Shown: piece after piece, positions 48,466 through 58,853 of the stretch | Numbering within the stretch: the first letter of the stretch is position 1 | Layout: every line of letters starts with the position of its first letter | Source: Manis javanica | Taxonomy: Eukaryota > Chordata > Mammalia > Pholidota > Manidae | Reading direction: 5' to 3' | NCBI RefSeq assembly: GCF_040802235.1 | Contig: NC_133164.1 | Span: forward strand, 92,496,302 to 92,560,301 | DNA: 64,000 nt | Made by a program: the position numbers and the translations under genes | Notes under the pieces: model-generated | The model's database searches: none | The model's input: the letters and a program-made list of their open reading frames with translations, nothing else | Told to the model about the DNA's origin: nothing

Positions 48466-49527
48466 CTGAGGTTGAGGGTGGCATCTGAGGGAGGAGGAAG
48501 CCCTCTCTTTGCCCTCTGTTTGGAGTGAGTGCTGCCCCACTCAAATTAAACTTCATTCGGCACTAGTTTTACCATTCTCTTTCACAGATTGCTTGATGAG
48601 TGAGTTGTACTCTTTTAAAGCTTCTTAAAAAAATCATGGGGTAGTTGTATGGCTAATGCATTGCTGTGCCAGATCATCCTGGTGGGCCCCTTCCCTGAAT
48701 GTGCATGTGCTGGGGGAAGTCACACCACAGGGGCTTCTCCTGGCCGAAAAGGAACCTGGAGATAGTTGAGATACATCAGTCAGGAGGTTTGTGGCTCTCA
48801 GCCCATCACTTTTAAAATTAGCTATGAATAAGGCAGAACTTGGAGGGAGGTACCCTAGAGGACTTAGAAGTCTAAATAAGCCAGGGCAAGGTGTAATTTG
48901 GGAGTATGTGCTTGTTCTTAAACATAGCTTTGCACTCAGAGCTGCTTTCCCCAGCTGTGGGACAAAAGGCTGTCCTCAGCCTGGAGGGCAGGTAGGGGAC
49001 CCAGAGAAAGGGCCTGCATTGAGAATCAAGTCCTTTTGGAATCACATCAAATGTGTCTTTGGATAATGGAATTTGAGGCCCAGTCCTGCTCTTCCCTGGG
49101 ATTCTTTAAGATCAGAGTATGAGGTTTGGAACCTTGACTGCTTTTGCTGGTTTGATTGATTAATTAATTAAGTGGTGTGGCCTGCAGACACTTATAATTT
49201 TAATTAGTTGCTGAGATTTAAAAAGTCAGAGACTTCAGAAGGTCTGTCCACATTAGGCCCATATTTCTGGGGCTGAACAGAGAGGGCATCATGCACTTCC
49301 ACTTACCCTGCTGCCCAGCTGCCTTTTCACTTTAGGCCAGCTGCTGGGGCCTCTGAGTAGTTGGGGTTGGTGGTGGGTCTCTGTGGGTACTCTTACATGG
49401 GCAGGCTGTAAGTATTATGCGTATCTCAAACTAAAGTCTTAGCTCATCACAGCCAGCTTCCTGAACCCAAAGCAGTCATTTCCAGCCCATGGCAAGCTCC
49501 CACAGTTTTTTTATGATTTCCAAGTAT

Positions 49528-49866
49528 GGGTGTTAGGGACTGAACTTCATGTGCCTTCCAAATTCATATGTTAAAATCCCAACTCCCATTGTGATAGTGT
49601 TAGGTGGTGGGGCCTTTGGGAGGTGATTAGATCTTGAAGGTGGGTCCTCATGAATAGATTAGTGCTCTTATAAAAATGACCCCAGAGTGCTTTCTGGCCC
49701 CTTCTGCCATGTGAGGACACAGCGAGATGTCTATTCACCATACACTGAATCTGCTGGCACTTTGATCTTGGACTTCTATCTCCCAGAACTGTGACAAATA
49801 AATATTTTGCTCTTTAAGCCATCCAGTTAATGGTATTCTTATAACAGCGGCCTGAAAAGACTAGGA
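49528..49866 (+). mobile_element. MaLR/ERVL-type LTR
   Basis: AGGGACTGAACTTCATGTGC, TTCATATGTTAAAATCCCAA, GTGGGGCCTTTGGGAGGTGA, GCCATGTGAGGACACAGCGA, CAGAACTGTGACAAATAAAT and TTAAGCCATCCAGTTAATGG follow the order of a common mammalian LTR of about 340 bp. The AATAAA at about 49796 is its poly(A) signal. Subfamily not assigned. Confidence 0.75.
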
Positions 49867-50630
49867 TACTGGGTATTATTGAGCAGTCAGTGGGCTTGGG
49901 CTGTGCTTGGCTGGATCAAGGTAGCAGTAAGTAAGTAAGTGGGCTCAGCTTTGAAAGGTGGTTTGGATGGTGAGGTGAGGGCTAGATGTATAGATCAGTC
50001 TTGAGCTGGGAGTCTACAGGGAGATATGGTGAACTTAAAGCATGTTCCATATTTGAAACCTCATTTGGCTTTTCAGATATAAATTCTCTACAAATTTTGC
50101 CCTAGAGGGGGAAAAAAATCCCTTTCTCTCCCCCAAGCATAAGAAACTTGGGAGGAATGAAAATACATGTAATCCTATTCTTAACATATTTTTTCAATAA
50201 TACTGTCATTTAAAAAATTTATGAGTGTAAACACATTAATTATAAATTATTGATAATATATGCATAGAGATGTGAAAACAGAACAAAGTCATCTGCCTTC
50301 AGTAGAAAATGATGAGATCTTTATTTAAAAGGCCATATCTTTTCTAGAACATAGCACATCCATTTTAGAAAGTCCAGATCCAGACCAGAGTAACTCCTAA
50401 GGTCCTGCCCCTTTAAAGCTCTCTGAAAATGCATCTCCTTGTTTTCCATCTAGTAAAATGGTTAAACAATTCTGTAAAACTCTATCTGTTCAATGGCTAT
50501 GCTGTCTCTAGCTGTGCTCTAAGTAACATTGTACTAAGAATTGCATTTTTCTCTCTCCTGACTTAGATTTAAATCTTGCAATCACCACTGGGAAGTGAGT
50601 TGTATCATCTTGAGAAATTAGACCACAGAG

Positions 50631-50677
50631 CTGGGCCTGCAGCTAGCAGGCTGGGTCTGCAGCTAGCAGGCTGGGTC
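50631..50677 (+). repeat. 20-bp tandem repeat, 2.3 copies
   Basis: CTGGGCCTGCAGCTAGCAGG, then a copy with one change, then CTGGGTC. Confidence 0.95.
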
Positions 50678-51099
50678 ATCTTTAATCACTTAACCCTTTA
50701 TATCAAAGGATGGGCTGTTGTAATAGATTCTTCCTCAAGAATTTTCCATGGCAGATTTTCTCCAGGAAAATGTGAGAGTTAAAATAAAACAAAATGTGTA
50801 CAGCAAAAACCTTACCTTGTTAATTGACTTTTGTACCTATACACATGATTGATTTTATGTGTATCCCCCATGTAACTTTCTCCTGTGGGCATGTGTCCAT
50901 GCTGGGGCATGTGTGGCTGTGATGTGTAATATATATACATGGGCTTTAATATGAGAATGTGCAATGAGTCTTTATGTGCTCGTGTGGATGTGAGTGTGTA
51001 AATGTGTGGATATGTTGCATGTCTAAAGAAAATTCATCCTTGTCTCATAAAATGTGGTCCAGGCTATTTAAGGCTGGTAAAACATTGTTTGAAAACATG

Positions 51100-51582
51100 G
51101 CTTGAATAATTCCTTTCTTATATTTATAATCTTTCATTATAAATATAAATGCCTTCCTAATCTGACTCTTGGCTATATACTTTCCTTTAGCCAATGGAAC
51201 ATCACCAGATGTGACACAAACAAAGAACTGAAAGAAAAAAAATTGAAATTTTCTTCTCCTGCTGCTCTTGGGAACCCTCAACCAACCAGGCACGCCTGCT
51301 GGAGAGACAAGGCCCAGTGCCACCTGCCATCAAAACTGACAACCACCACCGACTGTCAGACATGTGAATGAGGCCATCTTGGACCAAGCAGCCCTCATCC
51401 AACCGTGAACTTTATGTAGCCACAGGAGTGAGCCCTGGGGAGACCAGCAGAAGAACCATTCTGCTGAGCCCAGCCCCGATTGCCCACCCACATTATCATG
51501 AATTAATATTAAATGATTGTTATTTTAAATCACTAAGCTTTTGGCAATGATTGTCATTCACAGAAAGAGCTAACTAACTGAT
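51100..51582 (+). mobile_element. MLT1-type MaLR LTR
   Basis: GCCAATGGAACATCACCAGA, CTGCTGCTCTTGGGAACCCT, GACATGTGAATGAGGCCATC, GAGACCAGCAGAAGAACCAT, TGAGCCCAGCCCCGATTGCC and TTTTAAATCACTAAGCTTTT follow the MLT1 consensus order. Solo, old. Confidence 0.85.
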
Positions 51583-52268
51583 CCAGTTGGTAATAGAGGG
51601 GAAAAGTCTCTCCCCTGAAGGAAGGGTTATTTGGCGAGAACTTGTGGGTGTAGGTAGATGTGTAATTCTATGTTTAAACATGCTTTATAATCCTGAGCTC
51701 ACTTTATGACTTTAAAAACATAAAAATTAGCTCTTATTGGAGGACCTACCATTAATTCTCACACAGAAATGCATATTAACAATCAAGCATGGGCACAGGA
51801 TGACAGTGCTGGCATGCTCGAAAATACTGAGGCCTTGGGAAGAAAGCCAAAGAAAAACTAGCTCAGCGAGGATGCTGCACCATAGCATCTGTGTTGAGGT
51901 TATGACTTGCTCTTTGGAAGTGAAAGGATTCACCTCAGCCCTATTCCCAGCCTGTGTCCATGAGGTGGGCATCACGCATCTTTTACCCAGGAGCTCACCC
52001 CAGGCGTCCTGGTTCCTTGATAAACAGTTCCTACAAAATGAGACTCAGTCAAACAAGATTCTCTACCTTGCCTGAGGCCTGACTTTTGGGAACCTGCCAC
52101 CTCTTTGCATAAGTGTCTCTAGGTATGATTGTCCCTCTCAAGGGAGACCAAGTGCCCTTCCAGGGACAAGACCTTTGCCCGGCAGACCACAGCAGGATAT
52201 CATGATATAATGATTAGCCTATTGTAGATGGCTCTACTTACATATAGAAACAAAGGTGGGTGAGAGAA

Positions 52269-52302
<34 letters not shown>

Positions 52303-52830
52303 ACGCACGTGTGTGAATGCAACGACATTGGTTCAGAAGTCAAGCACGTGATTTCTGCAGTTTTAGCTTCAGTTCTCCTTTACAAGAAATTCCTGCTTCT
52401 TGAGATTTGAGTAAGTTTAGGGCAGAATCTAATCTGCTGTTAATATTGGTACTTTGAATCTGACAGTTATTTTATTTCTAAGAATCCCCCTTTAAAATAC
52501 AGGAATAGTCACAAACCCTTTTGTTACCAGTTACACCTTAACAGGAAATAGCAGAGTTGAGGCAGGGGGAGATTCTTTTTAGCTCTTGGGGAACTCTGAT
52601 GGACATGTGGGCACCAATACTTACTATATTTCATACTTTAGGTTTTATCCAGGCCTGAACCTGCCCAGCCTTCTTGTAAATAATTATGTCTCACACACTT
52701 CTCAAAAACATGTGCTACATCGATTAGGTCAAAGGCTCAATATGACTTATCTCCCCATCGCCCTTTTTTAGGTAGGTTTAAGAACAGTATATGTAGGAGA
52801 GAAAAAAGGATTGGATTAATTATGTTATTA
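51583..52830. other. Intergenic, no gene; one microsatellite
   Basis: The only element supported is the (GT)n run at 52272-52300. No exon or named repeat. Confidence 0.5.
52272..52300 (+). repeat. (TG)n microsatellite
   Basis: About 14 TG units ending in GCACGCACGTG. Confidence 0.95.
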
Positions 52831-52834
52831 ACAC

Positions 52835-53030
52835 AAAAGAAACTGGCATTATTAAGTACTGGCTATTGCCAGGCCCTGTATAAAACCCTTTATCCACTGG
52901 TATGTATTATTACTGCTCCAACTAACCAAATGTGGAAACTGAGATCCTTATCTGGAAAGTTCAAGTATCTCATCTATGGCTGCTCGTATGTATTGGGACT
53001 AAAACTTGAATACAGCAGATCTACCTGACA
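52835..53030 (-). repeat. MIR SINE
   Basis: Reverse-complement order: GCTATTGCCAGGCCCTGTAT, GTGGAAACTGAGATCCTTAT, GCTCGTATGTATTGGGAC. Confidence 0.65.
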
Positions 53031-53084
53031 TCAAAGCACTGTTTATATTTAAATCTGAAATATTAAAATATTAAAAATATTTTT

Positions 53085-54725
53085 ATTTAAATTCATGATG
53101 AAATATTTCAACCACACAGAAAACTTCAGAGAAGAACACAACAAACTACCCATGTGCCCATCACCCAATTTTATTAGATCTTAATATTGCACAATACTTG
53201 CTTTGTATTTTATGATTTTTTAAAAATGTGGGATATTTATCTCTTTAAAATTTATATGTAGAAATTCTTTGGGGAGTCTGGATATTAATTCTCTGGATTG
53301 CAACTATCTTTATGGTGACAAGCAGAAAATCTAATTTATTTAAATTTAATCAAATGTTTGTGGTTGAGCTTTTCAATCTTTTTAGAATTTTTGTTGTGGT
53401 ATGTGATTGGTGAGTCTTATATTTGAAATATTTTCCTTTACTATCATGAAGATATCCTCTTCTTTTTCAATTTTTAGAGAGTTCCCTCCCATTTAGGTAT
53501 CACATCTATGTGGAATTTAGTGTTTGTGAATGGAGTAAAGTAGAGATCTACTTTTGATTCTTCTCAAAGGGAGAATGACTTACCCCAGGACACTTCCCTC
53601 ATGAGTCCAATCTTCACCCTTGTTCATAAAAAGAATCTACCTCTATGAAAGGAGTCTCTGAGCTCTGTGCTCTGTCTCATTGTTCTGTTGCCTATTGCTG
53701 TGCCAGCCCCACACTATTGCTTTATTATAAAACTTGATATGGGCAGGCCACATCTCTTCATGGTGTCCTTCCTTTTTTTCCTGAGATAATTTTGGCTTCT
53801 TATGCATATATTTTAGGATCACTTGTGTAGCTTCATAAAAAGCCTTGTCAGAATTTGGACTATAATTGCATTGAATTTATATATTAATTTGGGGGTGGAC
53901 TTGCACATTTATGCAGTTGAGTCTTCCGAACCATGCAAATGGTATATCTTTCCATTTAATTAAGATTAAAAAAAATGATTCTCAGTAACATTTTGAACAT
54001 TTTTCTCTATAAAGTTCCTACCGAGACTTTTAGTTTTATTTTTGGGAACTTTATAGTTTTTCTTGCTATTGTAGATGAGATATTTTTTCACATTATTTCT
54101 TCAATTTGGTGTCAAGGAACATTAATAGTTCTTTAAAGACTATCTTTTGTGCATAGGATTGCTTAACTTTCTTACTTGTTTTAATACTCAATCAATGCTA
54201 TCAGATTTTCTATCTATACATATATATTATTGCAAATAAGTCTAGTTTTGAATCTTCCTTTCCAATTCTTATATCTTATTAGTTGGCTAGAAAAACTAGT
54301 AAAAATGTTTTTTTGTGTGCCTATTGAGAATATCATACGATTTTTCTCCTTTATCTTTGTTATAGGGCATCCTTACTTTTCTTTGATAACAGTATTTGGT
54401 TACACTTCAGAAATATACTCCTAAAATTTATTTGTTTGCATTTTAATTAGGATATTTATATCTGGGTTCACAAGAAGAGTTTTACTTTGGTTACTCATAC
54501 TATCCTTTCCATATTTTGGTACCAATAGGTGGGATAGGAACTCTTTCTTATTTTCCCTTCTCTGAAATGTTTTATGCAAGATATGAATTATCTGCTCCAT
54601 GTAGATTTGCTAAATTACCTTAAAAAATGTCTGCATCTGGTATATTTTGGGGAAGGAGATTTTGATAACTGATTTCACTTCTTCAATGGTTATTAATTTA
54701 TTTCAGCTTTCTATTTCTTCTTGAG
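53085..54725 (-). mobile_element. Ancient L1 LINE, ORF2 region
   Basis: Antisense L1. CATGTGCCCATCACCCA near the start resembles an L1 3' region. GCATTGAATTTATATATTAA, TGAGTCTTCCGAACCATGCA and GGTATATCTTTCCATTT at 53870-53960 are the antisense of the ORF2 reverse transcriptase core. It is saturated with stops and indels. Confidence 0.8.
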
Positions 54726-55695
54726 TCAACTTTGGTCATTCATCTTCTTCTAGGAACCTTCCCTTCTGTGGTTGCCTCCAACTGGATGCACTGTTGAGGT
54801 TCTTGCCCTGTATTGATACTAAGGCTCTCACATCTAGTCACAGAATCTGTGGTTGTCTTGCCTCATTTCCTGGCCATAAATCCATGCCTTTTTCCCCTTT
54901 AATTTCAGCGTCCGATATCTTCACAAATCTGTTGCCCTTGGCAGCAGGCTATCATTTTCCCCTGGCCTCCCTTCACTAACTTGGGAGCTCTGCCCAGCTC
55001 TGAATTCATGCTGTGATCCTAGCTGGTCTTCTGCCTAACTTGGGTCTCTTTTGAGTCTCCGTTAACCTGCAGATGCCAAACTCTAAGACTGCAACTCCTG
55101 ATTCCAGTGCTGGGGGCCAGGCGACCCATGAGTCTACTCAATTCCTTGATTTCCTATTCATTTTTCTGGTCCACAGCAATTGTTATGTTGTTTTTGAGCT
55201 TGTCTGTGGTTTTATTGGTTTTCTCTTTTAAAATTTCAACTGTTTGTCGCAGAGAGGGTTGTTAAACTGGGAATGCATTGAGTCATTATGATTGGAAGTT
55301 TCCCGGGACCTGCTTTTAGCCACTTAAGACTATACCACTACCTCTTTCATTAATTGTACCTTTAGGCAATATCCAATCATCCATCCAAGAAATTGATGGC
55401 TTGTTCACAGTTTCCTGCTCCCTGGATGGAAGCCAGTTAAGTCCCTTTTGCTGAGATGACTCTTCTTCTTGCTGAGAACATAAATAGAAGAGAAGGTCAT
55501 AAAATCATTCTGTGATGGTCTTTAGATCATGACTCCACTGGCCCCTCCTCCTTGCCCCTGACACCCTCTACTTTAGAGATGAGCATATAGAGGCCCAGGA
55601 GATAAAACTATTGAACCGAAGTTTCTCTAGCTAATGGAGGACATGGGACTAAAACACTGAGAAAACCTGATTTCAAATGTGTTTCCCACAAGATT

Positions 55696-55872
55696 AGTAG
55701 TTCTCAAGTTTGGTAACACATTAGTAATGCCTGGGTGTATTTTAAACATTCTTATGTCTAGCTTGAATTAGATGAATGGATTTAAATTTTAGTGGATGGG
55801 GTCCAGACATCTGTATTTTTTCTTAAGCTCACCAGGTGCTTGCAGAGGCACAGTGAGATTGAGGACCACTGC
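55696..55872 (+). mobile_element. MER5A-like hAT-Charlie element
   Basis: TAGTAGTTCTCAAGTTTGG at the left end and ATTGAGGACCACTG at the right are the MER5A terminal inverted repeats. TGGGGTCCAGACATCTGTA and CTCACCAGGTGCTTGC lie between them in order. Confidence 0.8.
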
Positions 55873-56183
55873 ACTGGGTGGTGTTCTTTCTCTTGCTTAA
55901 TTAAGCCCTCTTTACCCTCAGTGGCTTTCCTTCAAGGGAAATCTTTACCTTGCAAGTAAGTTACATGAGCTGGGTCATTACTGCTCTTGTTGTCTTTGTC
56001 CTATTCCTCTAGGTTCCTCCTCTCTCCCCTATGTTTTGATTAGAAATTTCAGCACAGGATGTGTGTTTTGTTACTTCTTGATTGTAATTGTAACAATAGT
56101 AGATTGCATTTTAATTGTTTATTTAGAAACAGCTCACTATTTCCCATGGTGAAGGTATCCATGAAATACACACCATATACACA

Positions 56184-56184
<1 letters not shown>

Positions 56185-56210
<26 letters not shown>
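56185..56210 (+). repeat. (CA)n microsatellite
   Basis: About 13 CA units. A separate (TG)n run lies at 56345-56371. Confidence 0.95.
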
Positions 56211-56221
<11 letters not shown>

Positions 56222-56559
56222 AATGTACATAAAAGGTACATACACTAAATCTCACATAGTAAGTATCTTTAGCACTTAGAATTGTGTTGATCGTTGGTCT
56301 CTGACACACTTTATATATCTGTAAAAGGGTTTTTTTTTGCCTTGTGTGTGTATGTGTGTGTGTGTGTGTGTATTTATGGTGTCATAAACACCGTGGAGCG
56401 CATGTGTGCCTCAGGACTGGACACTGGCAAAAATTGCCCACTCCAGCATGTGGCTTTTTTAGCTCATTCCTTGCTTCCCCCAGCATGAGCTAGTCACTTT
56501 TGTGAATCTTGAGCTCATCATGCCCTTTAAAACATAATTTTATTATTTATGTATATTCT

Positions 56560-56898
56560 TAAGATTATATTGCTTGGTTGGTTATTTTTAATTTTTTAGG
56601 AAAGGAAATCATGCTGCCTGTAGTCTCCTAGAATCAACTTTTTTTTCAACAATATTGTATTGCCAAGGGTCAACCATACTGTTGTATGTAGCTGCAGTTC
56701 ATTAATTTTGAATTCTTCATAATAGTTTATTTTGGACTACTCTAGAATTTACTTATCCATTTGGAATGTTTACAGATTTTTGCTTTCAAGAATAGTACTA
56801 CTATGAATACTCTTCAGTACATCTTCCCTAGTGCACATATGTACATGTTTCTCTTGAGTATGTACCCACCCATAAGTGGAATTTGGTGGTTGGAAGGT
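56560..56898 (-). mobile_element. Old L1 LINE, 3' part (left of nested insertion)
   Basis: Antisense L1M. GGAAAGGAAATCATGCTGCC, GTTGTATGTAGCTGCAGTTC, AATAGTACTACTATGAATAC, AGTATGTACCCACCCATAAG and TGGAATTTGGTGGTTGGAAG are collinear with the same L1 region. It breaks at 56899 and resumes at 61003, so the material between is an insertion. Confidence 0.85.
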
Positions 56899-56942
56899 AT
56901 ACAACTATTTAAATTTTTTTTTTTGAGAGGGCATCTCTCATA

Positions 56943-56948
56943 TTTATT
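56943..56948 (-). terminator. Poly(A) signal of the ERV segment
   Basis: AATAAA on the minus strand at the normal distance upstream of the poly(A) tail at 56914-56924. Confidence 0.7.
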
Positions 56949-57066
56949 GATCGAATGGTTGTTAACAACAATAAAATTCTGTATAGGGGAGTCAATGCTC
57001 AATGCACAATCATTAATCCACCCCAAGCCTAATTTTCATCATTCTCCAATCTTCTGAAGCATAACG

Positions 57067-57123
57067 AACAAGTTCTTACCTGGTGAACAAATTCTTACAT
57101 AGTGAATAAGTTCTTACATGGTG
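57067..57123 (-). repeat. 19-bp tandem repeat x3 in the LTR
   Basis: Plus-strand units AACAAGTTCTTACCTGGTG, AACAAATTCTTACATAGTG and AATAAGTTCTTACATGGTG in direct succession. Confidence 0.9.
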
Positions 57124-57406
57124 AACAGTACAAGGGCAGTCATCACAGAAACTTTTGGTTTTGATCACACATTATGAACTATAAACAATCGGGTCAAATA
57201 TGAATATTTGTTTGATTTTTATACTTGATTTATATGTGGATCCCACATTTCTCCCTTTATTATTATTCTTATTATTTTTTTAAATAAAATGCTGAAGTGG
57301 TAGGTAGATGCAAGATAAAGGTAGAAAACATAGTTTAGTGTTGTAAGAGAGCAAATGTAGATGATCAGGTGTGTGCCTGTAGACTATGTGTTAATCCAAG
57401 CTAGAC

Positions 57407-57459
57407 ATGAGTTCTACAAAATGGTATAAAAGGCATATCAAAGTGTGGGCAAAGGGTCT
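57407..57459 (+). repeat. 53-bp inverted copy of 58598-58650
   Basis: Exact reverse complement of 58598-58650, breaking sharply at both ends. Confidence 0.97.
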
Positions 57460-57471
57460 TCTTTGCCCTAA

Positions 57472-57516
57472 TTCTCCTAATTCTTGGTTGAGTTCCAACA
57501 GTATAGATCCAGTCAA
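57472..57516 (+). repeat. 45-bp direct copy of 58299-58343
   Basis: Exact match in the same orientation, separated from the 53-bp inverted copy by only 12 bases. Confidence 0.97.
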
Positions 57517-57983
57517 TAAAACATCCACGGATGCAGAAGATTTCTCTCAAAACAGGAGGGGTGAGGTTGTAAGCCTCACCTCTGTTGATCCCCAATTTCT
57601 CACCTGATGGCCCCCCTGTGACTGTGCCTGTCTTAGGTTGTTCCTCCCTTGAGGAATCTTACCCATCTCTGGCTAACCAGTCATCTTCCGGGGCCATACA
57701 GGGAAATGTAAAGTTGGTAAGTGAGAGAGAAGCCTTATTGTTTGAAAAGGTTAGCTTTTTACTTCTTTGCAGATTTATGCCCCGTGGCTTCTATGCCCAG
57801 CATTTGTCTTGAGGTATCTTTACTACTTGGAGGAATTATGATACTCTGTAAATTCGATATGAGGCACGAATTCTATTTAAGTGTTGTAATTAGGAAGGAA
57901 GAAGAAAAGCTATAGAAATAGCAGGCGGAAGGAAACATGGGGAAGATTGATTATTTCTTTGACCTATTTTCTTGTAGAGTAAC

Positions 57984-58400
57984 TTAAACATGTATAGGTT
58001 TTAAACTACTAATTAAATTGTGCACACACATTAACATAGTAGGAATACAGTTACATAACCAAAGCAGACCTACAATTACCAGCCATCTCCAGTGAAACCA
58101 AGAAAACCAGTTAGGCATCCTAGGCATTTGTAAAAATTGATCTATGATATGATGGATATTGTCCAACTGTACTTGAACAGTCTGAGACAAATCAGACAAA
58201 TTAAAACAACCCATTCCTGGGAACTGTTCACATCCCATATGTTCTTTTAACAGTAGATAGTTTGTAGCTGTAAGATTTTGGAGCGCTACAACTTGCACTT
58301 CTCCTAATTCTTGGTTGAGTTCCAACAGTATAGATCCAGTCAAATTTGTTGTTTTACTGAAAGCACAGGCCAGCTTAGATATCTCCTTCTTCATTCCCAT
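57984..58400 (-). pseudogene. Retroviral Env transmembrane-subunit remnant
   Basis: 138 codons, ending at a TAA. The frame is open back to about 58460, so the Met is arbitrary. Upstream is an Ala/Pro/Ile-rich hydrophobic run like a fusion peptide. Then comes a heptad-like helix (LLELNQELGEVQVVALQNL), a Cys-x7-Cys motif after the LLLKEHMG segment where Env proteins carry the disulfide loop, a second helical stretch, a Trp-rich membrane-proximal part (NWFSWFHW), and a membrane span (WLVIVGLLWLCNC) with a short tail. The surface subunit and cleavage site are missing or degraded, so it is not a full Env. The Cys spacing argues against a classical gammaretrovirus CX6CC. Confidence 0.65.
58299..58343 (+). 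repeat. 45-bp direct repeat partner (inside Env remnant)
   Basis: Exact match to 57472-57516. It encodes part of the Env helix, so this is the likely donor. Confidence 0.97.
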
Positions 58401-58597
58401 GGCAATTCCAGGAACTGGTGGGATGAATGCAGCTACAGCTGTAGCAGCGCCTGGATCTTTGTTGAGGTTTTTTGATGATCATCTTCTGGTATGAGTCTTC
58501 CAGAGAGTGTTGATGTTGGAAGTTCTTCTTCACATCATATCTTAGTTCATTTTCTGGGTAGCCAAATTAGGCTTTGATCCTCTGTATAAACACAAAC

Positions 58598-58650
58598 AGA
58601 CCCTTTGCCCACACTTTGATATGCCTTTTATACCATTTTGTAGAACTCAT
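58598..58650 (-). repeat. 53-bp inverted repeat partner
   Basis: Exact reverse complement of 57407-57459. This copy lies in continuous ERV-like sequence and is probably the donor. Confidence 0.97.
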
Positions 58651-58853
58651 TGGAGGTCACCACACAGGAACTGCTTTTTTTTTTTTTTGAGAGAAAGGAA
58701 TATTATCAGAAAAATGTACCTCCATAGCTGATCATCTGACACCCTTTAAGTGATCAAAATTAAGGATATTTAAAGCTTGCATTAATCGTTGATTTACAGT
58801 TAGTTTTATCCTATCAGGGAGTAATCCCCATTTTCTTTCTTTCTTTTTTTTTT

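Larger units (their letters stand above)
56925..57247 (-). mobile_element. Partial ERV LTR (U3-R) with poly(A) signal
   Basis: Begins TGTGGGATCC right after a polypurine tract and ends at the A-tail. AATAAA is on the minus strand at 56943-56948, 18 bases before the tail. Three 19-bp tandem units at 57067-57123 lie within it. U5 and any second LTR are absent. Confidence 0.55.
56914..58843 (-). mobile_element. Endogenous retrovirus 3' segment with A-tail
   Basis: Follows the L1 A-tract. It contains retrovirus-like coding debris with stops (58830-58470), an Env transmembrane-subunit frame (57984-58460), about 0.7 kb without a frame, a polypurine tract AAAGGGAGAAA (57248-57258), an LTR start TGTGGGATCC (57247) and about 320 bases of LTR ending in a poly(A) tail. 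The stop after R suggests it was copied from an mRNA by L1 machinery rather than integrated as a provirus. Internal A-run at 58675-58688. Confidence 0.65.

Noticed and set aside
57067..57123. Possible CRISPR-like spaced repeat
   Set aside because: The units are contiguous with no spacers, inside an LTR, in a mammalian genome.
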